Made by a program: the position numbers and the translations under genes
Shown here: piece after piece, positions 1 through 6,106 of the stretch
How positions within the stretch are numbered: the first letter of the stretch is position 1
How the letters are laid out: every line of letters begins with the position of its first letter
The notes under the pieces: generated by a model
What the model was told of the DNA's origin: nothing
The model's database searches: none
Seen by the model: the letters and a program-made list of their open reading frames with translations, nothing else
Virus record (IMG/VR): IMGVR_UViG_3300008107_000506
Location: 1 to 21,907 of that record
Direction: 5' to 3' (one strand)
DNA: 21,907 nt
Source: a virus

Positions 1-1
1 C

Positions 2-535
2 CTGCACGTTGTGGGCTCACAGGTCTTGTTCCATCTGTATTCTCACGGTGACGTTGGACCGATCAACAAGCTTTGGAAGTCTCTAGGCTCTGACACTCGT
101 GAGTTCCAGAAGTTCAAGCTTTGGGCTGGACAGATGACACGCCTTGATTGTGATGGTGAGATCACGAACACTCTCACGTTCAAGAAGGATGATGGTTTCA
201 GGCTAGCCAAGAACACTGGCCCGGCGCGCAAGATGCTGCCTTGGATTGGTGATTATGACAAGCTCGAACAATCATGCGCCAACTTCCTTGACTTCAAGAA
301 GGACAAGGGGGATAAGCCGGAGCCCAATGCTTTCAAGCTTCTGACCCGTATCAACAAGATGGTTGGTGATATTGACGCGGCATCAGAGGAATATGGTGTT
401 CCGATTCCCAAGGATATTCAGGCCAGCCTTGATAACCTCAAGGAGAAGTTGAGCCGGATTGACATCAAGTCCTTTAAGGATGTTCCGAATGTGAACCTCA
501 AGGCTGAAGGGGTTGAGGGTGATATTGCCCACTGA
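2..535 (+). CDS. Unknown protein, 5' end cut by the window edge
   Basis: The reading frame is open from the first bases, so this is the C-terminal part (about 177 residues visible) of a longer protein. A GTG at 11 could serve as a start, but no ribosome binding site can be seen before it. The visible part is soluble and mixed charged, with a Lys/Asp-rich helical-looking C-terminal half (about residues 95-165) and no motif I recognise. Its GC content is roughly 50% or higher, above most genes in the window. It ends just before a strong terminator, so it is probably the last gene of a different transcription unit, perhaps another phage module. I cannot assign a function. Confidence 0.7.
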   Translation: MHVVGSQVLFHLYSHGDVGPINKLWKSLGSDTREFQKFKLWAGQMTRLDCDGEITNTLTFKKDDGFRLAKNTGPARKMLPWIGDYDKLEQSCANFLDFKKDKGDKPEPNAFKLLTRINKMVGDIDAASEEYGVPIPKDIQASLDNLKEKLSRIDIKSFKDVPNVNLKAEGVEGDIAH

Positions 536-537
536 AT

Positions 538-567
538 AATCTAGGGGAGCAATCCCCTAGATTTCTT
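538..567 (+). terminator. Rho-independent terminator
   Basis: A 10-bp perfect stem (AATCTAGGGG / CCCCTAGATT) encloses the 6-nt loop AGCAAT and is followed by TTCTT. It begins three bases after the stop codon at 533-535, so it should end the transcript of the truncated first gene. This is the clearest intrinsic terminator in the window. Confidence 0.85.
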
Positions 568-577
568 CCTATCATCA
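566..577 (+). promoter_or_regulatory. Recurrent motif TTCCTATCATCA, possible promoter element
   Basis: The 13-mer CTTCCTATCATCA occurs here directly after the terminator and again before the tRNA (1565-1577), both in intergenic DNA. The core CCTATCATC occurs five times on the + strand, and I found none on the - strand. Placement after a terminator and ahead of a new gene suggests a promoter or processing signal. This is inference, because no phage RNA polymerase gene is visible here to link it to. Confidence 0.3.
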
Positions 578-602
578 ACTAACCCAATGTGGAGCGCCAA
601 AA

Positions 603-833
603 ATGGTTACTCTTCGCGAAGCTAGACAGCGTGCTTCTATTGTCAATGCTTGTATTGAATTCATTCGCGATCATGGAGAATATCGTGTAACATTGCAAGA
701 ATGGCCACAATTTCGTGCATCTACTGAAGAACGTGCATACTATACAAATGACTTGGACGATGCGTTGCATACTGCCTTCTCTATGCGCCGTGAATACTGT
801 CTTAATATGTTGAAGCAGACTTCCCTCGACTAA
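603..833 (+). CDS. Small hypothetical protein, 76 aa
   Basis: The ATG at 603 is preceded by GGAG (591-594), an acceptable ribosome binding site. The protein is mixed charged and looks helical, with several Arg/Glu pairs, one Trp and no signal peptide or membrane segment. It is the first gene after the terminator and probably opens a new transcription unit. I do not recognise a family. Such small proteins at the start of phage early units are often host-takeover factors, but nothing in this sequence shows that. Confidence 0.6.
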   Translation: MVTLREARQRASIVNACIEFIRDHGEYRVTLQEWPQFRASTEERAYYTNDLDDALHTAFSMRREYCLNMLKQTSLD

Positions 834-835
834 CT

Positions 836-1213
836 GTGACTTATCCGCAACATTCTGTAGTTAATGGAGGATTAAATGCAAGACTTTCGTGTAGTTTGGG
901 TAGAAGTTTAAAGAACAATGCAGCAAAACAAATAAAAGGGTTGTGCTTTGAAAAAGATGGTTCGTCTTCTGCTATGGCTTGGTATATAGACGGTAGATTT
1001 TTTAAAGATCACCCTCGTGATCAAGACCTTATGCCTTCTGAGCCTGAAAAGAAGGTAATTAAAAGGTGGTTTAATATTTATCCTTCAGGCTATTTTGAGG
1101 TATTTCAATCTAAGAAAATTGCCGATTATGGAGCATCAAATTGGGTTACGCCAAGAGTCGCCTGTGTTTACCGTGAAATCGAATACTACGAAGGAGAGGG
1201 TTTAGATGAGTAA
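836..1213 (+). CDS. Hypothetical protein with a doubtful 5' end (possible frameshift)
   Basis: The open frame begins at GTG 836 and gives 125 residues, but its first 24 or so codons look non-coding: they run over a GGAGG Shine-Dalgarno sequence at 866-870. That site is placed to start a different frame at ATG 876, which encodes MQDFRVVWVEV and stops at 909-911. A -1 shift at 908 would join those 11 residues to the good-looking downstream frame. The rest (about residues 35-125) reads as a normal soluble protein with aromatic-rich segments such as GYFEVFQSKK and ending YYEGEGLDE. The stop overlaps the next gene by 8 bases. The function is unknown; the coding call is firm from about 940 onward. 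Confidence 0.5.
   Translation: MTYPQHSVVNGGLNARLSCSLGRSLKNNAAKQIKGLCFEKDGSSSAMAWYIDGRFFKDHPRDQDLMPSEPEKKVIKRWFNIYPSGYFEVFQSKKIADYGASNWVTPRVACVYREIEYYEGEGLDE
866..911 (+). other. Strong ribosome binding site plus 11-codon ORF
   Basis: GGAGG at 866-870 lies 5 bases before ATG 876, one of the best initiation sites in this region. The ORF it starts is only 11 codons long (MQDFRVVWVEV, stop TAA 909-911). The peptide resembles the start of the nearby gene at 1348 (MNKYLVVWKDN). It is either the true start of the gene called at 836, separated from it by a one-base shift, or a leader peptide. Confidence 0.45.
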
Positions 1214-1340
1214 AGATATTCTGTTTACATTCCTAGCTCTGTGTGCTTTCACAGGTCTTTGGGTGTTGTTCATCTTCTGGCACCTTGATCTCTGGTCACA
1301 TAAGGAAGAGAAAGATGAAGAACCCCCTACATTTATCTGA
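1206..1340 (+). CDS. Small membrane protein, 44 aa
   Basis: ATG 1206 overlaps the stop of the previous gene (ATGAGTAA arrangement), a typical translational coupling in this genome. The protein has a short polar N-terminus and one hydrophobic segment, about residues 5-28 (ILFTFLALCAFTGLWVLFIF). A charged C-terminal tail follows (SHKEEKDEEP). This predicts a single-span inner-membrane protein. It lies outside any recognisable lysis cassette, so calling it a holin would be a guess. It is too short for common gene-finding cut-offs. Confidence 0.6.
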   Translation: MSKDILFTFLALCAFTGLWVLFIFWHLDLWSHKEEKDEEPPTFI

Positions 1341-1347
1341 GGTTATC

Positions 1348-1557
1348 ATGAACAAATACTTAGTAGTGTGGAAAGACAACTACGGCGTAATCCAAAGTGA
1401 GGTATCAACAGATCACCCAACTCTTTTGACACCTGAACAGTGGGTAATACTCGCAGCAAAATCTGAGGGCTATTCTCAAGAAGATGTAGACACCCTTATT
1501 GAGGATGGTTACGGGTTGTTTTTGGTCTGTAGTATGCCCACACAATTCTACGTTTAG
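1348..1557 (+). CDS. Small hypothetical protein, 69 aa
   Basis: I chose ATG 1348 because GAGG (1339-1342) lies just before it and it follows the stop of the membrane protein by 7 bases. An upstream extension in the same frame (from 1243) would overlap that whole gene in another frame. The product begins MNKYLVVWKDN and has a central helix-like part (TPEQWVILAAKSEGYSQED). It is acidic and soluble with no signal peptide. The start resembles the 11-residue peptide at 876. No family is recognised. Confidence 0.6.
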   Translation: MNKYLVVWKDNYGVIQSEVSTDHPTLLTPEQWVILAAKSEGYSQEDVDTLIEDGYGLFLVCSMPTQFYV

Positions 1558-1564
1558 AAGTAAA

Positions 1565-1577
1565 CTTCCTATCATCA
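1565..1577 (+). promoter_or_regulatory. Second intergenic copy of CTTCCTATCATCA
   Basis: This 13-mer is identical to 565-577, where it follows the terminator. Here it lies 8 bases after the stop of the 69-residue gene and 47 bases before the tRNA. It may be the promoter or a processing signal for the tRNA. The evidence is repetition and position only. Confidence 0.3.
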
Positions 1578-1623
1578 CGTCAGCAGTGAAAGAGAAACTG
1601 TAGAATTGATTATGAGTCCATCA

Positions 1624-1700
1624 CTGCCTGTAGCTTAACTGGATAAAGCAATGGATTTCTAATCCGTCGAGTAGGGGTTCGACTCCCTTCAGGCAGGCCA
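1624..1700 (+). tRNA. tRNA-Arg, anticodon TCT
   Basis: The cloverleaf folds completely. It has a perfect 7-bp acceptor stem (CTGCCTG / CAGGCAG), T8-A9, and a D-stem GCTT/AAGC with loop AACTGGATA. The anticodon stem is ATGGA/TCCGT with loop TTTCTAA (anticodon TCT at 1658-1660). The T-arm is AGGGG-TTCGACT-CCCTT. Discriminator G is at 1697 and CCA is encoded at 1698-1700. A20 in the D-loop and discriminator G agree with arginine identity. It would read AGA codons, which the phage genes use often. The first pair C1-G72 is unusual for an elongator tRNA. Confidence 0.93.
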
Positions 1701-2010
1701 AAATTCCAGTAGATGTTGGTCCGAGTCTACATTTCGCATGGAGCGCCCCGTTCTGCGCATCGGACTCCAAGCTGCTGCCCTTCTGTTCCGCATGTAGCAG
1801 AGGACTCTAGAAATAGAAGGGCTGTCCTGAGCAAGACAACTTTAAAAGGCTTAATAATTTACCCTTAGTCAAAATACGTTAATAGACCGCCTGACAAGGG
1901 AAGGAATGTGTGGGTATTCGTAATCCCACAGGGTAATTTAATTTGAATGCGTTGTAGGTGATCGATCTGAAAGCTAGCTCAGAAAAACCTTCCTTTTCAA
2001 ACCAAAACAG
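1701..2010 (+). ncRNA. ORF-free stretch with several predicted hairpins, possible structured RNA
   Basis: About 310 bases follow the tRNA without a plausible gene. Complementary arms include GTCCGA/TCGGAC (1719-1724 / 1760-1765), GCCCTTCT/AGAAGGGC (1777-1784 / 1815-1822), CCCTTAGTCA/TGACAAGGG with one bulged A (1862-1871 / 1892-1900) and TGTGGG/CCCACA (1909-1914 / 1925-1930). The first 130 bases are clearly more GC-rich than the flanks. Two perfect 8-bp palindromes, GATCGATC (1960-1967) and AGCTAGCT (1972-1979), lie just before the next gene. I find no second canonical tRNA and match no known RNA family. The region could be a structured RNA, a long 5' leader or decayed tRNA genes. Confidence 0.3.
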
Positions 2011-2373
2011 GTGACACATGAACTCTCTCTCTCTTGGCTTATCTACGCATCAGATGTTATTCCTAGTATTGGTAGGATGTTTGCGGTTTTTGCGTTTCTA
2101 CTAGCGGGTTTCTTAATTGGATACACTATTTTTTTTATAGATTATAATGAACCCCGATATTTAAAATTTTATTGGAAATCTGGTCTGTTTATTTTTGCTT
2201 TCCTATCATTGACAGCAACCTTACTCCCTTCGCGAGACACTATTCTTCTCATTGCAGGTAGTGAGATTGGAGAAAAGGTTATTGAAACAGAAGTTGGTCA
2301 GCAGTCTATTCGTATCTTGAAGAACAAACTTTCGGAGATTGAACTTGAACAGACACGAAAGAAGGCTCAATGA
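2011..2373 (+). CDS. Small two-span membrane protein, 120 aa
   Basis: The frame starts at GTG 2011. The ATG at 2018 is in another frame. Two hydrophobic segments are visible, about residues 23-43 (MFAVFAFLLAGFLIGYTIFF) and 57-73 (SGLFIFAFLSLTATLL). A sequence LLPSRDTILLIAGSEIGEKV follows, then a charged, coiled-coil-like C-terminus. The LLPS..T..LIAGSE pattern after the second span resembles small membrane proteins I associate with other tailed phages; their role is unknown. The 3' end overlaps the deaminase gene by about 29 bases. Membrane location is a confident prediction; the function is not. Confidence 0.65.
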   Translation: MTHELSLSWLIYASDVIPSIGRMFAVFAFLLAGFLIGYTIFFIDYNEPRYLKFYWKSGLFIFAFLSLTATLLPSRDTILLIAGSEIGEKVIETEVGQQSIRILKNKLSEIELEQTRKKAQ

Positions 2374-2749
2374 TCTTTTTAATCTGGCTCGCGACCACTC
2401 TCCTCAGGACCTTGCAAGCGTAGTTTCAAGTATATATATAGGTAATAAACTAGTATCTTATGGATTTAATTCACGAAAGACACATCCTCTACAGTATTAT
2501 TACAGTAAAAATTCTAGTGCCATATGTATTCATGCAGAGATTGATGCTATCCGAAATGCCCTTAGGTTTGTCCATGTGGATGAACTTAAGGGTGCTTCGA
2601 TCTACATCGCTCGTGCTAAGGCACCAGCACCACGTAAACCAAAGTCACTAATGGGACTGGCTAAGCCGTGCTCTGGCTGTGCTCGTGCTATTAGTGTGTT
2701 TGGTATCAGCAATATCTACTACACACAAGATGGGGTTTGTAATGGGTGA
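2345..2749 (+). CDS. Cytidine/deoxycytidylate deaminase-like protein
   Basis: This is a zinc-dependent deaminase of the cytidine/dCMP deaminase fold, 134 aa from TTG 2345. GGAG (2334-2337) is 7 bases upstream; TTG 2339 is an alternative start. Zinc ligands are His63 in the motif HAE and Cys109 and Cys112 in PCSGC, with Glu65 as the proton shuttle. It probably converts dCMP to dUMP, or a related base, and would feed the downstream ThyX. It is shorter than T4-type dCMP deaminases and lacks an obvious allosteric region, so the substrate is uncertain. Residues 57-76, including HAE, are encoded by one copy of a perfect 57-bp inverted repeat whose other copy is at 6990-7046. Confidence 0.82.
   Translation: MNRHERRLNDLFNLARDHSPQDLASVVSSIYIGNKLVSYGFNSRKTHPLQYYYSKNSSAICIHAEIDAIRNALRFVHVDELKGASIYIARAKAPAPRKPKSLMGLAKPCSGCARAISVFGISNIYYTQDGVCNG
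2515..2571 (+). repeat. 57-bp perfect inverted repeat, copy 1 (in deaminase)
   Basis: All 57 bases are the exact reverse complement of 6990-7046. Identity stops abruptly at both ends: the next bases at 2514 and 2572 do not match. This copy encodes the conserved zinc motif HAE, so it is presumably the original and the other copy the derived one. Confidence 0.97.
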
Positions 2750-3140
2750 CACAGTTCTTATGTTTGTGTATGGCTCACTTAAACGTGGGTTTCATAATCA
2801 TCGTACTATGGAACACGCAGATGGTGTGTTTATTCGTGAAGCTCGGTCAGCCAACCGGGCTTTTTCTTTATTCTCTCTTGGCTCTTTCCCAGCCCTAGAC
2901 TATGCAGAAGATGGAGAGACACCGTTCTATATCAAGGGAGAGCTTTTTGAAGTACCCCTTAGTGGTGTTCCTATCATCGACCGCCTAGAGGCATCATACA
3001 GAAAGACACAGATCACTCTTGACTCTGGTGAAAAAGCTTACGTGTACCTACTTCGCCCTAACTGGGGACGAACCCCGAGACTATTCCCTGTGTCAGCTAA
3101 TGAAGATTTCGTCTTCTGGCATCAACGCTCAATGGAGTAA
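2742..3140 (+). CDS. Gamma-glutamylcyclotransferase-like (AIG2/GGCT) protein
   Basis: The product is 132 aa. ATG 2742 overlaps the deaminase stop by 8 bases; a longer frame from 2679 would overlap the conserved zinc motif of the deaminase. The family marker FVYGSLKRG is at residues 8-16, forming the substrate-binding turn, with GELFEV at 66-71. DRLEA at 80-84 carries the likely catalytic Glu83, followed by the aromatic segment SYRKTQ. GGCT enzymes convert gamma-glutamyl amines or dipeptides to 5-oxoproline plus the free amine. Among amidoligases it may trim or recycle gamma-glutamyl intermediates. This gene opens the amide-chemistry operon. Confidence 0.85.
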   Translation: MGDTVLMFVYGSLKRGFHNHRTMEHADGVFIREARSANRAFSLFSLGSFPALDYAEDGETPFYIKGELFEVPLSGVPIIDRLEASYRKTQITLDSGEKAYVYLLRPNWGRTPRLFPVSANEDFVFWHQRSME

Positions 3141-3145
3141 CTAAT

Positions 3146-4021
3146 ATGTTTACAGTGAAGACCCTAGACGAAATGGGTTTTAAGGATAAAGAAAAGTCTG
3201 TTTTCCTAGCCACACACTCTGGTACTAGCCGTGCCCGGTTTGCAACTGGTTTGTTTCTGATTGAGAAACACCAATGTCATAACCAGCTAGGTTGTTACTT
3301 ACAGCAAAACCACCCATCTTACCTTGTTATCAACGATCTAGAGCCGTGTTTAGAAAAATGCCGCAAGTCTCTTAAGGAGTTTATTCTTGCGAACCACTTT
3401 GCTGATGACTCACCGTGGTCAGAGTTGTTTGAGTATATGGAGTTGTTTGAGCACAATGGTAAGCTGTTCTACTACTTCTACTTTGAAGGAAATAGCCCTT
3501 ACATTCGTCGTCTTCTTTTTAACTTCTCTATTGCACTTCGTGCTCTGAGTGAAGGTGATTCAGATAAGTATAGATGTGACCGTAACACCCACAACTACGG
3601 TCTTAAACACTACCTTTACCTTATGAAGACCTTTGACCTTAACTGGAAACAGGCAGCAGTACTCAGCCGTGTAATCCAGCCCGATGGTACACCAAAGAAG
3701 TTGAATAACTCTACTCCTATCTGGAAACCCTATGATGTTCACCTCTTTAACCATCATTTCCTTAATACTGTGTTTAGTTCCAGGTTTTTAGAGGGTAAAC
3801 CTAACAAACCAAACGGATTTGCTCATAGTGGTAACGACCTAGCCCTTTGGGGCCAAGAACACCCATTTTCAGATGGTAAGCCAAGCCCAATTAGTGTAAA
3901 AAGAAAGATTTTGTTTGGCACACTAACACCAGTTCACGATAATCTTCTGTGGACTACAGAAAACATTGTCTATTATGTCAAGAACGGAAAACTTCCAGAT
4001 GAACACAAAGAAGCAGCTTAA
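3146..4021 (+). CDS. Unknown protein of the amidoligase operon, 291 aa
   Basis: ATG 3146 follows the GGCT stop by 5 bases and the 3' end overlaps the next gene by 23 bases, so it is part of the operon. The protein is soluble and rich in aromatic residues and His. It has conserved-looking stretches such as FLATHSGTSRARFATG (about residues 20-35) and a C-terminal part beginning near GNDLALWGQEHPF. No signal peptide, membrane span or nucleotide-binding loop is evident. I recognise no family. A tailoring enzyme, a carrier/acceptor or a substrate-binding protein of the pathway would all fit, but this is guilt by association only. Confidence 0.75.
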   Translation: MFTVKTLDEMGFKDKEKSVFLATHSGTSRARFATGLFLIEKHQCHNQLGCYLQQNHPSYLVINDLEPCLEKCRKSLKEFILANHFADDSPWSELFEYMELFEHNGKLFYYFYFEGNSPYIRRLLFNFSIALRALSEGDSDKYRCDRNTHNYGLKHYLYLMKTFDLNWKQAAVLSRVIQPDGTPKKLNNSTPIWKPYDVHLFNHHFLNTVFSSRFLEGKPNKPNGFAHSGNDLALWGQEHPFSDGKPSPISVKRKILFGTLTPVHDNLLWTTENIVYYVKNGKLPDEHKEAA

Positions 4022-4664
4022 GGTATTTGTAGAAGACGGAGATACCCTAATCCAGAAGATGTTCAACAAACGTGGTTACACTATTGTCAAGAACCACAAG
4101 GTTGCTGACATTATTGTATTCTCCGGTGGTGAAGACATCAATCCAGAATTATATGGTCAGAAACGTTTAGCTGTAACCAAAAGTGTTAACTACAAGAGAG
4201 ATGAATATTGTGAGACTCTATACGAGACACACAAGGACAAGCCTAAGATTGGTATCTGCCGTGGTGCTCAGTTTCTAAACACTCAGTGTGGTGGTTCTAT
4301 GTACCAAGACGTTAACAATCACGGTAAGACTCACCTAGTTTACTCAGCTAACTTTGAAGAAGAGTTTGGTGAGGTAACGTCCACCCATCACCAGCAGATG
4401 ATTCCGGCTTTCGATGCTGAGATTATCGCTGTAGCCAAGGAGTCTTCTCGTCGTGTACGTGACGGTGCGACTCTTATTGGTGGACACTTCACAGATGACA
4501 TAGAGGTTGTGTACTACCTCAAGGAAAAGTGTCTATGTTTTCAGCCGCACCCTGAATACGGCCACGAGAACACAGAAGAACTCTTCTGGGCCGTTATCAA
4601 ACACAAGATGCCGGACATCTATCTGGAACCTGAATCCACTAATGAACCTAGCGAGGTAGCGTAA
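3999..4664 (+). CDS. Class I glutamine amidotransferase-like (peptidase C26 type)
   Basis: The product is 221 aa from ATG 3999. The frame can be extended upstream to 3966, but that part overlaps the previous gene and has no site to favour it. The class I triad is complete: nucleophile Cys87 in GICRGAQ, and His184 and Glu186 in FQPHPEYGH. The early segment IIVFSGGEDINPELYG (39-53) is typical of the gamma-glutamyl hydrolase/PuuD branch. These enzymes hydrolyse gamma-glutamyl amides or release ammonia from glutamine. As a stand-alone domain here it may cleave a gamma-glutamyl intermediate made by the operon's ligases. It ends with the TAATG overlap to the next gene. Confidence 0.85.
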   Translation: MNTKKQLKVFVEDGDTLIQKMFNKRGYTIVKNHKVADIIVFSGGEDINPELYGQKRLAVTKSVNYKRDEYCETLYETHKDKPKIGICRGAQFLNTQCGGSMYQDVNNHGKTHLVYSANFEEEFGEVTSTHHQQMIPAFDAEIIAVAKESSRRVRDGATLIGGHFTDDIEVVYYLKEKCLCFQPHPEYGHENTEELFWAVIKHKMPDIYLEPESTNEPSEVA

Positions 4665-6094
4665 TGTGCGGTCTATTTGGTATGGTCAGCGCAAGTGCGC
4701 TACAAGATTTTGACAAGGAACAGTTCAAGAAAATCAGTTTCCTATCATCAGTGCGAGGTATTGATTCTACTGGTTATCTTCGTGTAGCTGGTTCTCCTAA
4801 CAAGAGACCCGCATATGTTAACTTCCTTAAGTCGGCACGGGACCCTATTTCTTTCTCCAAACTACCAGAGGTTAGGGAGTTTATTAAGCCAGTAAACCTC
4901 TATGCTCTACTAGGTCACACACGGTCTGCAACCAAGGGTTCTGTCAATACCCAAAATGCGCACCCATTTCTGTCCAAGTGTGGGCGGTTTGTTGTGTTCC
5001 ACAACGGAACACTTAACAATGTACACACTGGGTATGAGACTGACTCAGAGTGGTTGACTAACAAGCTTGGTGAATCCGGTGGTGATCTAGAAAAAGTTCT
5101 TCCTGATGTACTTGGTGCGTATTGTCTAGTTATCTGGGACAATCAGGAAAAGACAATTACTATTATTCGTAACTCTCAACGGCCTCTGTTCTATGCCAAG
5201 CGAGGTAAGTGGAAGTTCTTTTACGCATCAGAAGAGTGGATGCTTATGACAGCTTTCAACATTCCCAAGGCGGACATTGTGGAGCTTTCAGTACACAAGC
5301 GAATTACTCTCAAGTATGATGAGCATATGGACTTTGAGAAAGAGGAGGTAGAAGTAAAAGCTACCAAACCCTTTCGACACCAGAACTACGGGGCGTACGG
5401 ATCGTACGATTACGACAAAGAATGGTTCGAGGGTGGTTTCTTCTCAGACAGGTTGGTGGAAGAACTTGGAGAAAAAAGAGAGAATCTTACCCTACCTAGA
5501 GAACAAACAAAACAACAAAAAGAACAAAAGGTTCATGGACCTCTTGTACCAGTGGAAAAATCAAGCGGAACTCCACCTGTGGGAAATCTGGACCCATCCC
5601 TCTTTGAGCCAAAAGCAGATGAAAAAGATGGAGAGAGTACTTCGTCAGAAAGGAGTAAGACTACTAACGTAGTCCCGTTCCGTAGCCGTGACATTATTCG
5701 TACTCGGCGTATTACTAACTCTAATGAAGTAATTACAGAGTTCTATCTTCTGCAAGTAGGTTTTAGCCCAGAAGATATTCGTGTAATTATGGAAGCCTCA
5801 GAAGAATTGGACATTGATACTGATTCAATTAACGATCTAATTGAAAACGGTATCATGAGCTTTGGTACTGACTACCTTCCAACATCACAGGAACTCAACA
5901 CGTTTGTTACTTTCTTCTTGAGTAAGAACCGTGCTGTCAGTCTTCACCACTACAAGAACCTAGTAGCCTGTGGTTGTGGTATATGTGGCCGTGACTTTGA
6001 TTACGATGAAATGCGTAACTGGTCAGACCAACCGGGCTCACACTTTTCCTGCTTCGGTAACTGCACACCAGTCAAGTCTATCAACATTAACTAA
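4664..6094 (+). CDS. Class II glutamine amidotransferase with unknown C-terminal extension
   Basis: This 476-aa protein begins MCGLFGMV, so after Met removal Cys2 is the N-terminal nucleophile of class II (GlmS/PurF-type) glutaminase domains. The glutaminase domain spans about residues 1-235, with LLGHTRSATKG (GHTR) and FHNGTLNN as further markers. No synthetase or sugar-isomerase domain follows. A low-complexity Lys/Glu/Gln linker (about 265-345) leads to a helical segment. The C-terminus carries CGCGICG and CFGNC, a possible zinc-binding site. It could supply ammonia to the ligase encoded 13 bases downstream. ATG 4664 shares one base with the preceding stop. Confidence 0.88.
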   Translation: MCGLFGMVSASALQDFDKEQFKKISFLSSVRGIDSTGYLRVAGSPNKRPAYVNFLKSARDPISFSKLPEVREFIKPVNLYALLGHTRSATKGSVNTQNAHPFLSKCGRFVVFHNGTLNNVHTGYETDSEWLTNKLGESGGDLEKVLPDVLGAYCLVIWDNQEKTITIIRNSQRPLFYAKRGKWKFFYASEEWMLMTAFNIPKADIVELSVHKRITLKYDEHMDFEKEEVEVKATKPFRHQNYGAYGSYDYDKEWFEGGFFSDRLVEELGEKRENLTLPREQTKQQKEQKVHGPLVPVEKSSGTPPVGNLDPSLFEPKADEKDGESTSSERSKTTNVVPFRSRDIIRTRRITNSNEVITEFYLLQVGFSPEDIRVIMEASEELDIDTDSINDLIENGIMSFGTDYLPTSQELNTFVTFFLSKNRAVSLHHYKNLVACGCGICGRDFDYDEMRNWSDQPGSHFSCFGNCTPVKSININ

Positions 6095-6106
6095 GGAACT
6101 CTTACC

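Noticed and set aside
1243-1347. Upstream extension of the 69-residue gene to a start at 1243
   Set aside because: It would overlap the 44-residue membrane protein in a different frame, and ATG 1348 has a good ribosome site.
1701-1830. A second tRNA in the hairpin region
   Set aside because: No T-loop of the GGTTCRA type and no cloverleaf with a 7-bp acceptor stem could be built.
2010-2022. Weak resemblance of GGTGACAC to an SP6-type promoter
   Set aside because: The match is limited to a few bases, lacks the downstream ACTATAG part and overlaps the start of a gene.
5433-5672. A 79-codon ORF in another + frame inside the class II amidotransferase gene
   Set aside because: It sits in the low-complexity Lys/Gln linker where purine-rich DNA leaves several frames open. 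There is no ribosome site.
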